Assembly (NCBI GenBank): GCA_963675995.2
Contig: CAXXIY010000001.1
Span: forward strand, 310,001 to 374,000
Direction: 5' to 3'
DNA length: 64,000 nt
Origin: JAAFHB01 sp963675995
GTDB taxonomy: Bacteria > Bacteroidota > Bacteroidia > Bacteroidales > Prolixibacteraceae
In this document: positions 1 to 9,292 of the stretch, piece by piece
Numbering within the stretch: the first letter of the stretch is position 1
Layout of the letters: each line of letters opens with the position of its first letter
Program-made: the position numbers and the translations under genes
The notes under the pieces: model-generated
The model's input: only the letters and a program-made list of their open reading frames with translations
Told to the model about the DNA's origin: nothing
Database searches by the model: none

Positions 1-1866
1 AGCTTTCGAAAAAAGCTTAGCTGTTTTTGTTGTTGCTGCATTGGCCTCTACCCATTCGTTGGGTATAACCCCTACCATCCAGTGATGACCATGAATAGAG
101 GCATCACTATCACAGTAATAATTATCAGAAAAAGACCATTGATTGGCAGCTTTAATATGGTTTGGCGAGATCCTTAGATTGGAAAGTTTCTTTCGCAAGG
201 AATCGGGGAAGGTATATTCGCAATTGATGCCAAATCGTGCAAGAGTGCTGTCGCCAGCACCGTTTTTTAGCTTGCCAAAAATCTCATCATAGGTCCTGTT
301 CTCCTTTGTGATATAAACCACATATTTGATGGGTGATTCCCGTAACCCTGGTAATGGTGGCAAAGGGTTTTTCACATCATCCACCATCCTGATGCTTTTA
401 AAAGTATTATCTATGGATTGCCGGGTGTAAGCAGCTAATTGTGCAACATCAGGCATCATCACCTTCTGAAAACTACCAAGCTGAATATCTATAATATAAT
501 CTCCCTGAGGTGGCACGACAAAATCTTTGCCCCCGTTGGTACCGGCACCAAGTCCACGACAGGTAATGATGTATATCTCTTTTTCATCTTTTGATAATTG
601 AACCCGTGTAGGTCCCCATCCTGAGGGAATCAACCCTTTGGTCGTTCCGGAAGTAACGTCAATTACTGCAACCGCGTTAAATCCGAGTAGGGCGACATAG
701 AGTGTTTTTTCATCTTTGCTCAGCGTCAGACCAAAGGGTAATAACCCCCGGTATTTGTCAATTCTTGAATCAACCTTAATTGGAATATCCCCTAAAATCT
801 TATGATTTTTATAGTCGATAATTGAGATATTGTCGTTTGTCGCGTTGGAAACATAGGCATATTGATTCCCGACAGCGATAGAATTCGGACTGGCACCACC
901 TACCACCTCGGCTCCTTCGATCATATGACCGATCTGATGACCTGTTTTGAACTTATCAATCACTTTATTCGTTTCCAGATCAATTGTAAACACGCTCATG
1001 GCATCGGGATGGAGCGGACTTCCAACACCTGGAATCTTGCGTCCCTCTACTACTGTTCCGTTGATCGACTGCTTCGTATTATCACCATAAGGAAATTGGG
1101 AGATCATGATAGCGTCGAAATTGGCCGGAGTCGCTCCGGTTATTAACGGATAAGCGTACAAACCCACATTGGCGACAAAGGCTGTTTTTTTATCGGGACT
1201 TAAACTCAATCCAAAAGGTTGGCGACCAACCTTTATCGATGCTGAAATTTTTTTAGCGTTCAGATCGATGCGTACCATTCTGAAATTACCCCTGTCGAGA
1301 ACGAGCAGTTCATTATTTGATTCGTTTAACACCAGGTCAGATGTAAAGCTATCCTGATAATCAACTCCGGCAATGACTCCATTCAGGGAGATGGCGCCCA
1401 CCTTTGTGAAATTTTGGATATCATAAATAATCACTTCACCGTCATCGCCGCCACTCAGATAAACTGTTTTTGAATCCTTTGAAAAGGCAACACCCAGGAA
1501 TGATCCGTGAAGCAAAGGTGATTTGATCTTTTGATCATAGCTCGGTACCCGGATCGCGTCCATCGTTTGAAGATCAACAATCGTTATCACCCCGTTATGA
1601 AGTGTGACCGATTTTTTCCCATCGGGTGAGATGGCCATTCCGTAAGGCCCGTCAGTTATGCGTATAAAAGTACCAGCCGGTGTTAACAGCCGGCCGCTGG
1701 GTAAAATTGAGATCCCGTCACTGTTTATTTCTGTAAACTTATTGCCTGCCGGGACCGACAGGATATCCACCTGGTTTTGTGAAAACCCGGCATTATTTAT
1801 AAAAACGGCAATTATCAGAATAATTATCAAGCGGGTAACGAAAGTCATCATTAAAACATTAGTCAT
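1..1866 (-). CDS. YncE-like beta-propeller / phosphoesterase fusion protein (3' part outside window)
   Basis: The frame is open from the first base of the window, so the C-terminus is missing and about 620 residues are visible. A short hydrophobic N-terminus is followed by YVTN/YncE-type propeller repeats (for example PYGMAISPDGKKSV, PFGLSLSPDKKTAFVANVG, PFGLTLSKDEKTLYVALLG). Around bases 282-336 comes IKYVVYITKENRTYDEIFG, the start of the alkaline-phosphatase-like phosphoesterase domain (ENRTYD holds metal/nucleophile-region residues in that superfamily). Proteins of this architecture are exported and usually 800-900 residues. The start is ambiguous: ATG at 1866 or the ATG pair at 1851/1848, of which the latter gives a cleaner signal peptide. 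It sits 45 bp behind the esterase gene at 1912-3084 in the same direction. Substrate unknown. Confidence 0.8.
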   Translation of the reverse strand, partial: MTNVLMMTFVTRLIIILIIAVFINNAGFSQNQVDILSVPAGNKFTEINSDGISILPSGRLLTPAGTFIRITDGPYGMAISPDGKKSVTLHNGVITIVDLQTMDAIRVPSYDQKIKSPLLHGSFLGVAFSKDSKTVYLSGGDDGEVIIYDIQNFTKVGAISLNGVIAGVDYQDSFTSDLVLNESNNELLVLDRGNFRMVRIDLNAKKISASIKVGRQPFGLSLSPDKKTAFVANVGLYAYPLITGATPANFDAIMISQFPYGDNTKQSINGTVVEGRKIPGVGSPLHPDAMSVFTIDLETNKVIDKFKTGHQIGHMIEGAEVVGGASPNSIAVGNQYAYVSNATNDNISIIDYKNHKILGDIPIKVDSRIDKYRGLLPFGLTLSKDEKTLYVALLGFNAVAVIDVTSGTTKGLIPSGWGPTRVQLSKDEKEIYIITCRGLGAGTNGGKDFVVPPQGDYIIDIQLGSFQKVMMPDVAQLAAYTRQSIDNTFKSIRMVDDVKNPLPPLPGLRESPIKYVVYITKENRTYDEIFGKLKNGAGDSTLARFGINCEYTFPDSLRKKLSNLRISPNHIKAANQWSFSDNYYCDSDASIHGHHWMVGVIPNEWVEANAATTKTAKLFSKA

Positions 1867-1911
1867 TATTGTACTTCAAATCGGAAATATCTTTGCTTTC
1901 CTGGATCAAAA

Positions 1912-3084
1912 TCACTTCAGATTCAGATATTTCAACACAGCTTCATTCCCTTGCAGTGCATTAGCAGGGATGGGGTGCTCCTTGGTAAAAACCCTCAGGT
2001 CATCATCTGTCAGAATTTTTATAAAGCTTTCGTCGAATCCGTTTTTATAGGGAAGCTTACTAAGGCTTAATTTCAGGTGACGGGCGAGAAATGTGTATGC
2101 AACTGAGCGTTTGTTGTACCCATAATCATGGACCTCGGCAGGGAAGTGGGCGTTCTCGATTCGGTGTTCAGCATTATACAAGGCGTAAACTTTTTGAATG
2201 TAAGGATACTCGATGCGCGGTGTGTTGCAGGTCCAGTCGCTACCATCGGAGATCAGTAACATGGGTCTTGGCGCACAAAGTGCAGCAATTTCGACATTGT
2301 TGGTTTGGTGATTTTCACTTTTATGAACCGGCATTCCGCTTTCGCAGTTGCAACCGCCAAAGAAATGAGCCGATACCATCACAACAGGAACTGAAACCTT
2401 AATCCGGTTATCAATAGCGGTCAACATGATGGTTTGTGTTCCACCACCCGATTCACCTGTAATTCCTATTCTTTCAGGGTCGACATCGGGGCGCGAAAGT
2501 AAATAATCAAGTACACGCCGGCTGTTCCACGTCTGCAGCAGCAAAGCAATCGGAATATCATGTGTCACCTGACGTGAATCGGCATACCCCACCATATCGT
2601 AAATGAAAACTATTGCCCCCATTTTGGCGAAAGCTGCGCATCTGGTCTGAGCCTCTGCCATAAATCGTCTGTTGTCCCAATGGCCGTGAGGGGTGAGAAT
2701 CGCTGCACACTTCTTCCCGGGATTGGCAGGGCGATAAATATTACCCGTCACGTAAAATCCTGGAAAACTCTCAAATGCAACATTCTCAACAATGTATCCA
2801 TCCCCTTTGTGGGTATTGTTCACGATTAACTTAATCTCGCTGTCCACCTTTGGCATTTGATTGAGTTTCATCCCATCAATGATGCCGTTCCGGATAACGG
2901 TTGCCCTTTTTTCCCATGATTCCAGGTTGTTCCACTCCGAGGAAAACTTCTTTAACATCATATTCCCCTGATCTTCTGTCCAGTACTTACCACGGCACAA
3001 CCTATCTTCCTGTGCATATCCATGAATGCTTAAACCTAAGAACATCAATAACAAGATTGATTTTACTGTTTTTAAAATTCTCAT
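1912..3084 (-). CDS. Exported alpha/beta-hydrolase, acetylxylan-esterase-like
   Basis: 390 residues with a signal peptide ending near AQ (residues 1-25). The fold signature is clear: PHGHWDNRR (residues 132-140, oxyanion region), the nucleophile elbow GESGGG with Ser212, and a late acid/His region with APRPMLLISDGSDW and AEVHDYGY. This resembles the AXE1/Abhydrolase_7 carbohydrate-esterase group found in polysaccharide utilisation loci, which remove acetyl or other acyl groups from glycans; the exact substrate cannot be read. It is the first gene of a minus-strand unit with the YncE/phosphoesterase gene and is divergent from the DUF5009 gene at 3319. The conserved upstream box at 3184-3223 suggests co-regulation with the operons at 12696 and 36198. 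Confidence 0.85.
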   Translation of the reverse strand: MRILKTVKSILLLMFLGLSIHGYAQEDRLCRGKYWTEDQGNMMLKKFSSEWNNLESWEKRATVIRNGIIDGMKLNQMPKVDSEIKLIVNNTHKGDGYIVENVAFESFPGFYVTGNIYRPANPGKKCAAILTPHGHWDNRRFMAEAQTRCAAFAKMGAIVFIYDMVGYADSRQVTHDIPIALLLQTWNSRRVLDYLLSRPDVDPERIGITGESGGGTQTIMLTAIDNRIKVSVPVVMVSAHFFGGCNCESGMPVHKSENHQTNNVEIAALCAPRPMLLISDGSDWTCNTPRIEYPYIQKVYALYNAEHRIENAHFPAEVHDYGYNKRSVAYTFLARHLKLSLSKLPYKNGFDESFIKILTDDDLRVFTKEHPIPANALQGNEAVLKYLNLK

Positions 3085-3161
3085 AATAATCTTTTGTATT
3101 TAGTTAGCAAACAGTTTTTAACACTCTTTTTACTGTCCAAAATTTTACGAATGAAACCTGC

Positions 3162-3223
3162 TAAAAATATAATTGCAGCACGCCAAATACTTCAGCTATT
3201 TTGGATAAAGCACATTAAATATT
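3162..3223 (-). promoter_or_regulatory. Conserved operon promoter box, copy 1
   Basis: On the + strand this reads CAAATACTTC (3184-3193), four variable bases, then a 26-base block ending AAAGCACATTAAATATT (3198-3223). The 26-base block is identical to that at 36282-36307. On the minus strand, exactly 14 bases beyond the CAAATACTTC element towards the esterase gene, lies TATTTTTA (3162-3169), one mismatch from the Bacteroidetes -7 consensus TAnnTTTG. The same layout and spacing occur at 12717-12778 and 36246-36307, so it probably drives the minus-strand unit starting at 3084. Confidence 0.65.
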
Positions 3224-3266
3224 CACCTTAAAATTAAGAAAAAAAAAGTATCATCTGAAAAAAGTA

Positions 3267-3274
3267 TAACTTTG
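3267..3274 (+). promoter_or_regulatory. -7 promoter element for the DUF5009 gene
   Basis: TAACTTTG matches the Bacteroidetes -7 consensus TAnnTTTG and lies 44 bases before the ATG at 3319. No convincing TTTG -33 element was identified at canonical spacing. Confidence 0.5.
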
Positions 3275-3318
3275 AGAAAGGAACTGGATTACCTTAAGAA
3301 TCTCTAAAAATCCATACT

Positions 3319-4449
3319 ATGGAAAACCAAAACAAACCTGTTTTAAACCGAATGGTGTCGCTGGACGCATTGCGTGGATTTGATATGTTCTGGATTATGG
3401 GTGGAGGGGCCATTTTTGTTGGCCTTGGCCAACTTACAGGTTGGCCAGGACTTCAATGGTGGGCAGGACAACAGGAGCATGTGCCATGGCATGGATTCCA
3501 TTTTGAAGATCTGATTTTTCCCCTCTTTCTCTTTATTGCCGGAATAGCCTTCCCATTTTCGATCGCAAACCGGATAGCCAGGAACGAAAGCCGTAAGTCG
3601 ATTTACAGGCATATCGTCTCCCGGGCGTTGATCCTGGGTTTTCTTGGCTTTATCTATGTCAATAATGGTGTCAGATTCGACTTTGCCAATTTACGATATG
3701 CGAGTGTCCTGGCAAGAATTGGTCTGGCATGGATGTTTGCATCATTGATCTTTCTGAATACCAGCCTCAGATACAGGATTGTCTGGTTTTGGGGACTTCT
3801 GATCGGTTACTGGCTGTTGCTCCTTCTTTTTCCGGCTCATGACCTTGGCTCAACAGAGATCTTCTCGCAGGAAGGGAATCTGACCAGTTATATCGATCGT
3901 CATCTGCTTCCTGGCAAATTTTATCAGGGTAATCTCAATCACGATCCCGAGGGATTATTGGCAACTTTACCTGCCATTGGGACAGCGTTACTCGGTATGT
4001 TCACCGGTGAATTTATGATGTCAAGATACCTGAATGACAAGCCACTGCGCAAAGTGTCCTACCTGGTTTTGGCGGCAATTGCATTGATGATTACTGGACT
4101 GATCTGGGATATTGCCTTTCCAATTAATAAAAACCTCTGGACCAGCTCCTTTGTTTGTTTTGTGGGCGGACTGAGCCTACTGCTTTTTTCGCTCTTTTAC
4201 CTTGTTATCGATGTATGGCAATACAAAAAATGGACCTTCATTTTTGTGGTTATAGGGATGAATCCAATAACCATCTACCTTGCTTTGAAAATAATTAATT
4301 TTAAACTGGCTACAAAATTTTTCTTTGGCGGAATCATTGATCTCCTCCCTGAGTCTTGGACAACGTTTATCAATGGAGTTGGAATAACCACAATTGGCTG
4401 GATATTCCTTTACTTACTTTATAAAAAGAAGATCTTCCTGAAAGTATGA
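3319..4449 (+). CDS. DUF5009 / HGSNAT-like (NagX-type) membrane acyltransferase
   Basis: 376 residues with about ten hydrophobic segments. The N-terminus carries the family signature MVSLDALRGFDMFWIMGGG (residues 12-30), followed by WHGFHFEDLIFPLFLFIAG, typical of the DUF5009/YeiB/heparan-alpha-glucosaminide N-acetyltransferase superfamily of inner-membrane proteins. Family members are thought to transfer acetyl groups across the membrane to amino sugars; in bacteria they often sit beside N-acetylglucosamine genes. Here a GH20 hexosaminidase follows 71 bp downstream in the same direction, supporting a role in handling GlcNAc released from glycans. Catalytic activity is inferred, not shown. 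Confidence 0.85.
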   Translation: MENQNKPVLNRMVSLDALRGFDMFWIMGGGAIFVGLGQLTGWPGLQWWAGQQEHVPWHGFHFEDLIFPLFLFIAGIAFPFSIANRIARNESRKSIYRHIVSRALILGFLGFIYVNNGVRFDFANLRYASVLARIGLAWMFASLIFLNTSLRYRIVWFWGLLIGYWLLLLLFPAHDLGSTEIFSQEGNLTSYIDRHLLPGKFYQGNLNHDPEGLLATLPAIGTALLGMFTGEFMMSRYLNDKPLRKVSYLVLAAIALMITGLIWDIAFPINKNLWTSSFVCFVGGLSLLLFSLFYLVIDVWQYKKWTFIFVVIGMNPITIYLALKIINFKLATKFFFGGIIDLLPESWTTFINGVGITTIGWIFLYLLYKKKIFLKV

Positions 4450-4520
4450 TTCACAACTAAATTAAATATTGTTCGTAAAATCCTCTATTTTTACCATTTA
4501 ACTAAAAGAAGCTTCAAGCT

Positions 4521-6185
4521 ATGAAAAACTTCAGTTTAACAACCATTATCATTCTGCTATTCAGCCTTATATTTAAATCAGCTTCAGGAGAAGAGAAGGC
4601 TTATTCCATCATTCCGGCGCCTGCTTCATTTACCCTGCAGTCAGGAAGTTTTGTTTTTTCTGAAAAGACCAAAATTATTGTTGCACCCTTAAACAGTGAG
4701 ACCAGGCTTGCTGCCGATCTGCTGGCCCTTTTGGTTAAGAATCCCACAGGTTATCCCCTTGCTATTGCCGATGGGAAGAAGCCAGCCAATGGATCTGTGT
4801 TTATGTCTCTCGACGCAACGATAAAAAACGATGAAGGGTATCAACTTTCTGTCACATCTAAGGGGGTAACCCTACGGGCAAAAACTGCAGTAGGACTGTT
4901 TTATGCCGTTCAAACCATACGTCAATTACTACCTGTAGAGGTTGAGAAAAATAGTGTAATAAAAGGGATAAAACTTTCACTGCCGGCTTGTGAAATAGTC
5001 GATGAACCCCGTTTTGCATACAGGGGGATGCATCTGGATGTTGGTCGGCACCTTTTCCCGATTGCCAGCATTAAACGCTATATCGATATGCTTGCCCTGC
5101 ACAAAATGAACACCTTTCACTGGCACCTTACAGAAGATCAGGGGTGGCGGATTGAGATTAAAAAATATCCGCGGCTAACTGAAATAGGCGCCTATCGTAA
5201 AGAGACAGTTGTGGGTCAACAAAAAAAGACAAATAATACTTTTGACGGAACCCCTTATGGAGGATTCTACACACAGAATGAAGTCAGGGATATCGTAAAA
5301 TACGCCGGGTCTAAATTTATCACGGTGATCCCCGAGATCGAAATGCCGGGACATGCAATTGCGGCACTTACATCATATCCTGAATTGTCGTGTACAGGAG
5401 GGCCATTTGAAGTACGGAAATTATGGGGGGTTGAAGAAGATGTCTTTTGCGCAGGTAACGAACAGGTATTTAAATTTATACAGGATGTATTAACAGAGGT
5501 GATGGATCTATTCCCCTCCCAATATATACACATTGGCGGAGATGAGTGCCCGAAAAAGCGATGGGAAAAATGTCCTAAATGTCAGAAACGGATGAAAGAT
5601 GAAGGGCTTAAAAACGAGATGGAACTTCAGAGTTATTTCATCAAAAGGATTGAAAAATTTGTAAGCTCAAAAGGGCGCAATATCATCGGATGGGACGAGA
5701 TTCTTGAAGGCGGACTGGCTCCGGGAGCAACGGTGATGTCGTGGCGTGGTGAAGCAGGAGGTATTGAAGCTGCCAGATCGGGTCATAATGTAATCATGAC
5801 CCCGGGGAAATATACCTATTTTTGCTATTATCAGAGTGAAAATCATGATGGTCAACCCCTTGCACTGGGAGGATATGTCCCTCTAGAATTGGTTTACGGC
5901 TACAACCCGACACCCAAAGAGCTGACCGCCGAGGAGCAAAAGCATATTCTTGGTCTTCAGGGATGTCTGTGGAGTGAACAAATACCTACGCCCGAAATTT
6001 TGGAATTTATGGCTTACCCACGGACCTTCGCTATTGCAGAAACGGGTTGGACCCCCAGTAGTCAGAAAAATTTTGAGAATTTCATTATCCGGTTAAAGGA
6101 ATTAGGCAAAAGATATGATGCACTGGGAATTAATTATTTCAAGGGAGAATACCGGGATACGAAGGCACGGAAAGAGAAGAAATGA
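4521..6185 (+). CDS. GH20 beta-N-acetylhexosaminidase, exported
   Basis: 554 residues with a signal peptide (about 23 residues, ending SASGE). Residues about 30-160 form the GH20b N-terminal domain (PAPASFTLQSGSF), then the TIM barrel begins at RFAYRGMHLDVGRHLF. The catalytic Asp-Glu pair of substrate-assisted GH20 enzymes is present in HIGGDECPKKRW (Asp341, Glu342). HWHLTEDQGWRIEIKKYPRL and the C-terminal GLQGCLWSEQ are also canonical. It removes terminal beta-linked GlcNAc or GalNAc, in the periplasm or outside the cell. Probably co-transcribed with the DUF5009 gene upstream. Length is usual for short Bacteroidota GH20s without a C-terminal CBM. Confidence 0.95.
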   Translation: MKNFSLTTIIILLFSLIFKSASGEEKAYSIIPAPASFTLQSGSFVFSEKTKIIVAPLNSETRLAADLLALLVKNPTGYPLAIADGKKPANGSVFMSLDATIKNDEGYQLSVTSKGVTLRAKTAVGLFYAVQTIRQLLPVEVEKNSVIKGIKLSLPACEIVDEPRFAYRGMHLDVGRHLFPIASIKRYIDMLALHKMNTFHWHLTEDQGWRIEIKKYPRLTEIGAYRKETVVGQQKKTNNTFDGTPYGGFYTQNEVRDIVKYAGSKFITVIPEIEMPGHAIAALTSYPELSCTGGPFEVRKLWGVEEDVFCAGNEQVFKFIQDVLTEVMDLFPSQYIHIGGDECPKKRWEKCPKCQKRMKDEGLKNEMELQSYFIKRIEKFVSSKGRNIIGWDEILEGGLAPGATVMSWRGEAGGIEAARSGHNVIMTPGKYTYFCYYQSENHDGQPLALGGYVPLELVYGYNPTPKELTAEEQKHILGLQGCLWSEQIPTPEILEFMAYPRTFAIAETGWTPSSQKNFENFIIRLKELGKRYDALGINYFKGEYRDTKARKEKK

Positions 6186-6247
6186 GTTCTTCGATGTCAT
6201 TGGTCCTTTTAAAATCGCATAAACATTTAAATATTCTTCGTTTAGCT

Positions 6248-6312
6248 TAGAATGACAGCATTCTATTGGCTATTTTAGAATGGAGATTCCCCGCTGTGTT
6301 GGGAATGACAAT
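6248..6312. repeat. Small imperfect hairpin-rich intergenic repeat-like stretch
   Basis: Contains short inverted pairs (AGAATG/CATTCT and ATTCCC/GGGAAT) in a style resembling dispersed palindromic repeats of the form ATTCCC...GGGAATGAC. Only one copy was noticed in this window, so repeat status is a guess. Confidence 0.25.
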
Positions 6313-6353
6313 AAGTTATACTATTGGAAAATAAATCATTCCTGATCAAATGT

Positions 6354-6406
6354 TATTCAGTTAACGGGAAAATTTGTAAATTTTCCCGTTAACTGAATAT
6401 TTTTTT
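6354..6406 (+). terminator. Very strong intrinsic terminator / perfect 22-bp hairpin
   Basis: Arms 6354-6375 and 6378-6399 are perfectly complementary (first arm begins TATTCAGTTAACGGG) with only GT between them, followed by a T-rich tail (6400-6406). It lies 170 bp after the GH20 stop and about 70 bp before the next start, so it probably ends the DUF5009-GH20 transcript. Confidence 0.7.
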
Positions 6407-6469
6407 GTATATTTATAGTATCAATAAGTTGGGTTTCCGGTTGATCGTATGCAATCTAAAACTTACAAG

Positions 6470-7552
6470 ATGAAAACCATTTTTTATATCTTTCTGCTAT
6501 TTCACCTATCGTTCGGTTTATCCGCCCAAACATCTTTGACCTTTTCGAACAATGGACTCGTTATTGGCGATAGTTATACCTTTCGGGAGATTCAATTTCC
6601 AGATCCCGGGAACGGAGGTTCAAATCAGATCTGGGATTTTTCCGATATTCAATATACGGGAAAGAGTCAGGTGAGCAACATGCAGAGTGCCGCCGATCAA
6701 AAACTGGTCGGAGCCGCCAATTACAATTTATCACTTAGCGAGAACGGGTACGATTTCTTCATGAATACAACTGCCACTTCGCTTGAAGAGTGTGGCTACG
6801 AAAATGCTGCTTCGAAATTAACCCTCGCCTATTCAGATCCGGTTGTCAAAATGAAATATCCCTTTTCGTATGGTGATCAGTTCAGTGACCATTTTATTGC
6901 CGTTGCCTATTGTAATGATAATGAATCAAATAAAATTGACTTTTTTGGAGACCATGTTGTAACTGCCGATGGTTATGGCACCCTAATTTTACCAGACGGA
7001 ATTATCCAAAATACCCTGAGGATAAAATCTGTAAAAAAAGGGTTGCAAATCAACATGTGTGGTATGACCAATGTAAATATCACCAAATACAGCTGGTTTG
7101 CAACAGGTTACAGATATCCGTTAGTTAGTCTGACGATAGCTGAAAACCAGACTGTCGGTGGAGGACTGCTAATTACCAAACTTGCATATACCAATACGCA
7201 GCAACAGAGTCTGATTAAAAGCGGTTCTCTTGCCGGAATAAATATTTCTCCCAAATCGGTTAATCAGGCCACTACCATTGGAAAATCTGAGGTTTCTGTC
7301 ACACTCTCACCAAATCCCTTTATTGACAAACTTACCTACACTTATTCTTTAAGTGAATCAATGCCGGTTTCCATTGAACTCTATTCCATGGCAGGGAAAA
7401 ACATTGGCTGGCTTTTCAACACCCGGACACAGCCTGTTGGTTTGCATACAGGTGAACTTAATCCAATGATGTACAGTTTAACTTCCGGCGTTTATTTCTT
7501 ACGCTTCACCTTTGACAAACAGGTTGTTATCCGCAAAGTCATCAAAAATTAG
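6470..7552 (+). CDS. Secreted protein with type IX secretion (T9SS type A) sorting domain
   Basis: About 360 residues. I prefer the ATG at 6470 because it places a signal peptide (MKTIFYIFLLFHLSFGLSAQ) at the N-terminus; the ATG at 6449 adds seven residues. The central ~250 residues match no family I recognise. The last ~80 residues are a Por-secretion C-terminal domain: VSVTLSPNPF, then IELYSMAGKNIGW, and SGVYFLRFTFDKQVVIRKVIKN split over the terminal strands. Such domains target proteins through the T9SS to the outer surface. It stands alone after a strong terminator, so its link to the glycan genes is by position only. Confidence 0.8.
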   Translation: MKTIFYIFLLFHLSFGLSAQTSLTFSNNGLVIGDSYTFREIQFPDPGNGGSNQIWDFSDIQYTGKSQVSNMQSAADQKLVGAANYNLSLSENGYDFFMNTTATSLEECGYENAASKLTLAYSDPVVKMKYPFSYGDQFSDHFIAVAYCNDNESNKIDFFGDHVVTADGYGTLILPDGIIQNTLRIKSVKKGLQINMCGMTNVNITKYSWFATGYRYPLVSLTIAENQTVGGGLLITKLAYTNTQQQSLIKSGSLAGINISPKSVNQATTIGKSEVSVTLSPNPFIDKLTYTYSLSESMPVSIELYSMAGKNIGWLFNTRTQPVGLHTGELNPMMYSLTSGVYFLRFTFDKQVVIRKVIKN

Positions 7553-7601
7553 GTCATTTTAATAAGATAAAAAATTGGCGAAAACGTGCATTCCTGCGTC
7601 A

Positions 7602-9158
7602 TTAAAGTTCCCGCTTATCAACCTTTTCCAATTTCGTATCCTCCACACCAATCACCTGGTGTGTTGAGAAATTGGTTACATTTTTGAGCATAAACTGAGG
7701 CGCACCCTCCCCTTTTTGTGCATCAATATGGTAAAAGCTGGCATTATGAACATCATCCAACACAAAGGCAGGACGTTCGTCATGATTCATATAGCTCAAA
7801 ACGACATCGCTTACTCGCAAACCTTTTACATAACGGAAATACATCCCATAAGCGGGCAAATTGTGCCAGCGATAGGGATCGGGATACATGTCGATATTCT
7901 GAGGAACTTCCTGGTTAATCGCCTCTTTTGAAGTCCCTCCCCGGCAAATAATCCTGATATTGCTCAGTATCAAGTCTTCAATATAATGACCCGGGATTCC
8001 CATCACCATGCCGGCGCCCAATCCGGGAAACTTTGTACGTCCACCAACATCGTAAACCAGGATATTACTGATGGTAATGCGTCTGCAAACGCCAACGGGT
8101 GTCCCTTCGGGGCCCCGCATCCGGGCATTTAGCCGGATAAAGAAGGGGGTATCGGTCACGTCGCGCATGGTAATACCATTGATTACTACATCTTCAATTA
8201 AACCTCCGTCGGAAGTTTCGATACAGATCCCGCGCGAATGTTCAAAAACACAATTGGAAACAGTGATATTCCGAAACCCTCCGTTTGATTCGGTTCCCAT
8301 TTTCAATCGGCCTGTAATACTGTGATTTGCTTTCGGATCCTCATCCTTAAAATCCTTTTTGAAGGTCCCGTCCATCAGGGTGCCGTGATCATAACCATAC
8401 ACCTGGCAATTGGTGATGGTAACATTCTCGGTAGCCTTTGCATAACCCAGTCCGAATGATGATTTTAAGCAAAGCCCGTCGTCAGTAGGTGAGTTGATGT
8501 TACAGTTTGATATACGTACGTTTTTGCAGCAATCGATATCGAATGCATCACGGTCGGCATCGGCACGTACATTATCGATGGTCAGATTATCAACTCCTGT
8601 GGCCAAAATACAGAAATGGCCTCCGTGAAGTATGGAGACATCCCTGATTGTGACGTTGAAGCAGTTTTTTAATCCGATCGCTTTATTTCCTGACCCTTTG
8701 ATGCCCGGCTTGTCATAGGTATACAGCCCTTTACCCCAGATCATTCCGTTTCCAGTGATTGCAATGTCACGCAGGCTATCGCCATAGATCAGACTGTTTT
8801 TCCAGTAGCTGTGCCCAAAATCCTGAAACTTTTTATACCATGCATCGGCTTCAGGTAAGTCATATCCCACGCCGTTCACCTCCTGGTCTCCGATCAGCAC
8901 AGCTCCCTGATCCAGAAAAAGGGTGATCTTACTTTTCATCCGAATCGTAAACGAGAGAAAATCACCTGCAGGAAAATAAACTGTTCCCCCTCCATTCTTT
9001 ACAGCAGCTTCTATAGCGCTGTTAATCGCCTTTGTATTATTGGTTTTACCATCTCCCTTTGCGCCAAAATCCAGCACATTATAAAAGATTGGTTTCGCCG
9101 ATGTGGTCAGCGTTATTGAAATTAAGAAAAGAAAAATTAAGGAAATTTTGGAAATCAT
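7602..9158 (-). CDS. GH28-family polygalacturonase-like enzyme (copy 1)
   Basis: 518 residues with a signal peptide (about 21 residues, TTSAKP). The N-terminus has the pectate-lyase-superfamily motif YNVLDFGAKGDGKTNNTKAI and GGGTVYFPAGDF; the rest is a right-handed beta-helix with repeated NVRISNC/ITISN ladders. GH28 catalytic aspartates fit DAFDID and PTDDGLCLKSS; the canonical GHG motif is not seen and the region reads KMGTESNGGF, a form common in exo-acting or rhamnogalacturonan-active Bacteroidota GH28s (from memory). Likely cleaves alpha-galacturonide bonds in pectin. It lies 134 bp after the GH29 gene and may be a separate transcript of the same locus. Confidence 0.88.
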   Translation of the reverse strand: MISKISLIFLFLISITLTTSAKPIFYNVLDFGAKGDGKTNNTKAINSAIEAAVKNGGGTVYFPAGDFLSFTIRMKSKITLFLDQGAVLIGDQEVNGVGYDLPEADAWYKKFQDFGHSYWKNSLIYGDSLRDIAITGNGMIWGKGLYTYDKPGIKGSGNKAIGLKNCFNVTIRDVSILHGGHFCILATGVDNLTIDNVRADADRDAFDIDCCKNVRISNCNINSPTDDGLCLKSSFGLGYAKATENVTITNCQVYGYDHGTLMDGTFKKDFKDEDPKANHSITGRLKMGTESNGGFRNITVSNCVFEHSRGICIETSDGGLIEDVVINGITMRDVTDTPFFIRLNARMRGPEGTPVGVCRRITISNILVYDVGGRTKFPGLGAGMVMGIPGHYIEDLILSNIRIICRGGTSKEAINQEVPQNIDMYPDPYRWHNLPAYGMYFRYVKGLRVSDVVLSYMNHDERPAFVLDDVHNASFYHIDAQKGEGAPQFMLKNVTNFSTHQVIGVEDTKLEKVDKREL

Positions 9159-9292
9159 TTGATTATCAGTTAAAAATTAGCAATATATTGGAGTCATTTC
9201 CCCTATCAAGTGTTTTTAGCATCTTACTTAAGGATCGGATGACTGGGTTCTTGCCTTGAAAGTCACCCGGTCACTTCTCACTATTTGATGAT

